Assembly: GCF_019665765.1 (NCBI RefSeq)
Contig: NZ_CP081150.1
Span: 930,001-994,000 of the forward strand
Reading direction: 5' to 3'
Source of the DNA: Deefgea tanakiae
GTDB lineage: Bacteria; Pseudomonadota; Gammaproteobacteria; Burkholderiales; Chitinibacteraceae
Length of the DNA: 64,000 nucleotides
The notes under the pieces are model-generated. The model did no database searches. It was not told the origin of the DNA and saw only the letters and a program-made list of their open reading frames with translations. The first letter of the stretch is position 1. Each line of letters starts with the position of its first letter. The translations under genes and the position numbers were made by a program. Positions 61,180 through 64,000 of the stretch are shown piece after piece.

Positions 61180-62514
61180 TTAGTGCTCCCCAGCAGGCTG
61201 GCCTGCTTTTTTGGCTAGATAAAACACGACAGATACATAAGAAATCAGCAAGAACACATACAAAGCCAAATACATCAGCAAAGTACTCAAAATCATACCG
61301 CTACCGACATGCGAAGCAGCATCTTTGGTCAGCAAGACGCCTTGCACCAACCACGGTTGCCGCCCGATTTCGGTCACATACCAGCCTGCAACAGTCGCCA
61401 CCCAGCCGCTAAACGTCATGCCAATCAATACTTTATTCACCAAAGGCGACAAAGTATTGGTGCGGCGCAATTGCCACGCGGCGAGCCAGCTCGTCAATAG
61501 CATCAACATGCCAACGCCAACCATCACGCGGAAACTCCAAAAAACCTTGGCAACGGGCGGATGCTCGGCAAATTCATTCAAGCCGCGAATTTCGCCATTT
61601 AGTTCGTGTGTCAAAATCAAGCTAGTTACTTTAGGAATGCCAATCGCAAAGTCATTGCTGCGTGTTTCAGCATTCGGTAGCGCAAATAACAAGAGTGGTG
61701 CGCCACGCTCGGTTTCCCAAATGCCTTCAATCGCGGCGATTTTAGCCGGTTGATGTTTAAACGTATTAAGTCCATGCATATCGCCGACCAAAATTTGTAG
61801 CGGAATCAGTATCGCCGCCAAAGCCACGCCAGTTTTCATCGCAGCCAATACGGCATTGGTGCGTTGGCCGATGAACCAGCGGTAAGCCGAAATGCCTGCG
61901 ACTAAAAATGCAGCCGTTAAACCCGAGGCCAATAACATGTGCGTTAAGCGATAGGGCATCGATGGATTGAAAATCACCTCCAGCCAGCTGGTTACATGCG
62001 CTTGGCCGTTAATCATTTCAAAACCGGTTGGCGTTTGCATCCAAGAATTCAATACGATAATCCAGAACGCTGACAAGGTCGTTCCGCCCGCGACCAGCAG
62101 GGTGGCGAAAGTATGGACGCGGTTGCTGACCTTTTTTTGCCCAAACAGCATGATGCCCAGAAAAGTCGCTTCTAAGAAAAACGCGGTTAACACTTCATAA
62201 GCGAGCAAGGGGCCAGCGATATTGCCGACGGTTTGCATGTAACCAGGCCAGTTGGTACCAAACTGGAAACTCATCGTAATGCCGCTGACTACGCCGAGCG
62301 CAAACGTCAGCGCAAAAATCTTCACCCAAAAGCCATACGCTTCTTGCCATTTTTGATCGCCAGTAGCGTTAAAGCGCAGTTTGAAAAACAGCAAAATCCA
62401 ACCCATAGCGATGCTGATGGTTGGAAATAAAATGTGGAAGGTAATATTGGCGGCAAATTGGATACGCGCCAAAACAATGGGATCGAGCAGGGAAGAGGCA
62501 ACATCGGGCGACAT
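61180..62514 (-). CDS. cydA: Cytochrome bd-type (CIO-like) ubiquinol oxidase subunit I
   Basis: 444 residues. Haem ligands are present: H in N-I-T-F-H-I-L-F-P (b595), Met in the later 'FWSFRVMVG' segment, E in the L-L-A-Y-E-V-L-T-A-F-F-L-E-A-T helix; G-R-Q-P-W near the C-terminus. The quinol loop is short, as in cyanide-insensitive CioA. Reduces O2 to water. Five nt after the GbsR-type regulator, so a three-gene operon. Confidence 0.95.
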   Translation of the reverse strand: MSPDVASSLLDPIVLARIQFAANITFHILFPTISIAMGWILLFFKLRFNATGDQKWQEAYGFWVKIFALTFALGVVSGITMSFQFGTNWPGYMQTVGNIAGPLLAYEVLTAFFLEATFLGIMLFGQKKVSNRVHTFATLLVAGGTTLSAFWIIVLNSWMQTPTGFEMINGQAHVTSWLEVIFNPSMPYRLTHMLLASGLTAAFLVAGISAYRWFIGQRTNAVLAAMKTGVALAAILIPLQILVGDMHGLNTFKHQPAKIAAIEGIWETERGAPLLLFALPNAETRSNDFAIGIPKVTSLILTHELNGEIRGLNEFAEHPPVAKVFWSFRVMVGVGMLMLLTSWLAAWQLRRTNTLSPLVNKVLIGMTFSGWVATVAGWYVTEIGRQPWLVQGVLLTKDAASHVGSGMILSTLLMYLALYVFLLISYVSVVFYLAKKAGQPAGEH

Positions 62515-62519
62515 GATGA

Positions 62520-63089
62520 TTATTCCTTCGTGATTTCACTGCCACCCATAAAGGTTGGCAATTTTTGTTTGAATTCTAGAAATTTTTGCACTTGCGAGCC
62601 CAGCTTCATCAGTGTTTTTAAGGTGTCCACATCCAAGCGCTGCATATCGGTGAACCAACTGGTAGTTAGGTCAATCAAATCGTGCATTTCTGCCATGCGC
62701 GCTTGTGCGTGCTGGTCGGCATCGTTACTCGGCTTTTCAAGCAGCGCACCGCGCAGCATTGTCAGCGTTGGGTCGACTTCACGTTTTTTGCGCTCTTCAG
62801 CCAGCGTTTGAAAAATCGCCCACACGTCTTCCGGCGTTGAATAGTATTCGCGGCGATCGCCGGGCAAATGTTGCAGCTTCACCAAACGCCATGAGGTCAG
62901 CTCTTTGAGCCCCATGCTGACATTCGAGCGCGAAAAACCCAGCGCCTCGGCCATTTCATCGGCGTTCAGCGGTTTTTCGCTCACATAAAGCAGGGCGTAC
63001 ATCTGGCCGACTGTGCGATTAATGCCCCAATGGCTGCCCATTTCGCCAAAGTGCAGCACGAAAGATTGAACGAGTGGAGTGAGGTTCAT
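62520..63089 (-). CDS. GbsR/MarR-type regulator of the cyd operon
   Basis: 189 residues. Winged helix (G-R-T/I-x-x-L-L-Y; AEALGFSRSNVSMGLKEL; RREYYSTPEDV) and a long C-terminal helical tail, as in GbsR-like proteins. Upstream DNA has a TTGATATGGATCAT FNR-like box. It probably controls cydAB together with an FNR/ANR protein. Confidence 0.85.
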   Translation of the reverse strand: MNLTPLVQSFVLHFGEMGSHWGINRTVGQMYALLYVSEKPLNADEMAEALGFSRSNVSMGLKELTSWRLVKLQHLPGDRREYYSTPEDVWAIFQTLAEERKKREVDPTLTMLRGALLEKPSNDADQHAQARMAEMHDLIDLTTSWFTDMQRLDVDTLKTLMKLGSQVQKFLEFKQKLPTFMGGSEITKE

Positions 63090-63121
63090 GTATGTTTTGA
63101 ATTTTCAGTAATTTGTGAAAT

Positions 63122-63135
63122 TTGATATGGATCAT
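63122..63135 (-). promoter_or_regulatory. FNR/ANR-like box upstream of the cyd operon
   Basis: TTGAT-ATGG-ATCAT, one base from the FNR palindrome TTGAT-N4-ATCAA, 33-46 nt before the regulator start. Fits oxygen control of a high-affinity oxidase. Confidence 0.55.
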
Positions 63136-63292
63136 ATTCTTACTGGGCGTTGGCTGCAATTGTGGATGAATGTTTGCGGTGATTGTATTTTTCTATGTGA
63201 TCGATAAAGAATGCCTAATTACGTGGCTTTGATGCGCTAGTCATATTCAAGACAGGTAAGTAAAAACACTTTCGGCTACAATGCGCGCCATT

Positions 63293-63596
63293 CAAGGTGA
63301 TTTGCCGTGTGAGCGGCGAATTTAAACGGGAAACAGGTTCAAATCCTGTACTGCCCCTGCAACGGTTTTTCAGTGTGGGTTGATCACAAAAAATAAGTTT
63401 AAAAATGCTGTGCATCCCGCTATAGCGGTTCGCGCGGTGCTCGGAGTCCTCATGTACCTGCGTACATTCCGGCTTCTGTGCTCCGGGCTCTCCGCTCTAT
63501 CGGGCGCTCGCTATTTTTAATTCTTATTTTTAGCCACTGTCCATTTGAGATGGGAAGGCGATCAATCAAGTCTGATCAGTCCGGAGACCGGCCTTG
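63293..63596 (+). promoter_or_regulatory. Cobalamin riboswitch (with inserted hairpin) upstream of btuB
   Basis: P1 pairs CAAGG (63293-63297) with CCTTG (63592-63596). The conserved core is present: AACGGGAAACAGG, AAATCCTGTACTGCCCC, GCAACGG, and the B12-box-like AGTCTGATCAGTCCGGAGACC near the 3' side. Between the two halves is an extra ~150 nt enclosed by a CAGTG(TG)G/CCACTG stem and containing an ATGTAC-CTGC-GTACAT hairpin. It should shut off btuB when B12 is plentiful. Confidence 0.85.
63418..63512 (+). repeat. GTAC-type palindromic repeat inside the riboswitch
   Basis: CGGTGCTCGGAGTCCTC, then ATGTAC/GTACAT with CTGC loop (63452-63467), then TCCGGCTTCTGTGCTCCGGG. It is of the type of short palindromic repeat I associate with intergenic regions of betaproteobacteria. 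Confidence 0.6.
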
Positions 63597-63709
63597 TGTC
63601 AACTCGCGCGTCGAGTTGAATTTTTACGCATGGCAGGGAGGCCGTGGCGGAATACTCTGTATCGTTTTTTACGATGTCGATTTGTTCTGCGCGGTTTCCA
63701 GCTTTAATC

Positions 63710-63732
63710 GCAATACGCAACGGGCGTATTGC
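63710..63732 (+). promoter_or_regulatory. Possible expression-platform hairpin before btuB
   Basis: GCAATACG-CAACGGG-CGTATTGC stem immediately before the GGGGAA Shine-Dalgarno of btuB; a candidate translational switch. Confidence 0.4.
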
Positions 63733-63743
63733 TGGGGAACCTA

Positions 63744-64000
63744 ATGAATATCAGTTTTACCAAATCATACCTACTTGTTTTATCTGCACTCTCAACAATG
63801 CCTGTATTGGCTGAAGTCACGCAACTGGAAGATGTTGTCGTTACGGCGACGCGCATTGCGCAACCCGCCCGTGAAGTGATTGGCGATGTGACGGTGCTCG
63901 ATCGTGAAGCGATTGCTGCGCAAGGTGTGTCGAGTTTGCCAGAAGTCTTGGCTCGTCAGCCAGGGATTCAAATGAGCAGCTCGGGTGGTCCAGGCAAAGC
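63744..64000 (+). CDS. btuB: Vitamin B12 outer-membrane receptor BtuB, N-terminal part
   Basis: Truncated at the window edge (86 codons visible). Signal peptide to L-A (~21), then TonB box region E-D-V-V-V-T-A-T and the plug start (L-P-E-V-L-A-R-Q-P-G-I). TonB-dependent receptor; the cobalamin riboswitch upstream identifies it as BtuB. Confidence 0.9.
   Translation, partial: MNISFTKSYLLVLSALSTMPVLAEVTQLEDVVVTATRIAQPAREVIGDVTVLDREAIAAQGVSSLPEVLARQPGIQMSSSGGPGK

Overview
The window looks like a betaproteobacterial chromosome, most likely Neisseriales (Chitinibacteraceae/Chromobacteriaceae-like; the rank is inference). The tmRNA tag reads ANDETYALAA, typical of betaproteobacteria. Housekeeping genes of that group are present (ubiG, gph, roxA, slyD, class Ia nrdA/nrdB, bd-type oxidase, B12-riboswitch-controlled btuB). 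Moderate-GC core DNA alternates with clearly AT-rich accessory blocks.

Layout. 0-21 kb is accessory-rich: an SCO1-type protein fragment, an HPP-CBS membrane protein, a DUF454 protein, a Sel1-repeat protein, a chemoreceptor, an ArsN2-type acetyltransferase, a binding-protein plus GGDEF pair, two small exported proteins, an outer-membrane barrel with an exported short-chain dehydrogenase, a PAS-PAS-GGDEF protein, and a two-gene Lamassu-like nuclease/SMC locus. Ten copies of a ~105-bp imperfect palindrome, all in the same orientation, punctuate this stretch and separate its gene blocks like cassette borders.

20-35.8 kb is a defence and mobility island. It holds twin 92-bp palindromic direct repeats, a satellite-phage-like remnant, a complete type I restriction-modification operon (hsdR, a small unknown ORF, hsdM, hsdS), an RtcR-like CARF/AAA+ sigma-54 activator just upstream of that operon with a -24/-12 promoter between them, and a mobilisation module (AlpA, ribbon-helix-helix protein, relaxase) preceded by three repeats spaced exactly 124 bp. 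It ends with a Lon-like AAA+ ATPase lacking a protease domain plus an acidic partner, beside ssrA, a frequent island attachment site.

35.8-64 kb is mostly core: gph, ubiG, roxA and a DUF7931 gene, a peroxiredoxin-fold protein without catalytic cysteines, slyD, nrdA (with a pair of NrdR boxes and a DnaA box), adenine deaminase, two paralogous lipoproteins, nrdB, a TPR membrane protein, an NAD(P)-binding protein between direct repeats, a glutaredoxin, a CPBP protease, an AgcS symporter, small exported proteins, a P-type ATPase, a SLATT/DUF1353 pair, and a GbsR-type regulator with cydAB behind an FNR-like box. The right edge carries a cobalamin riboswitch, interrupted by an inserted hairpin, in front of the start of btuB.

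The strongest candidate for an undescribed system is the CARF-sensor sigma-54 activator wired to a type I restriction operon: restriction may be switched on by a nucleotide or RNA signal. The dispersed one-orientation palindromes are the second main signal.
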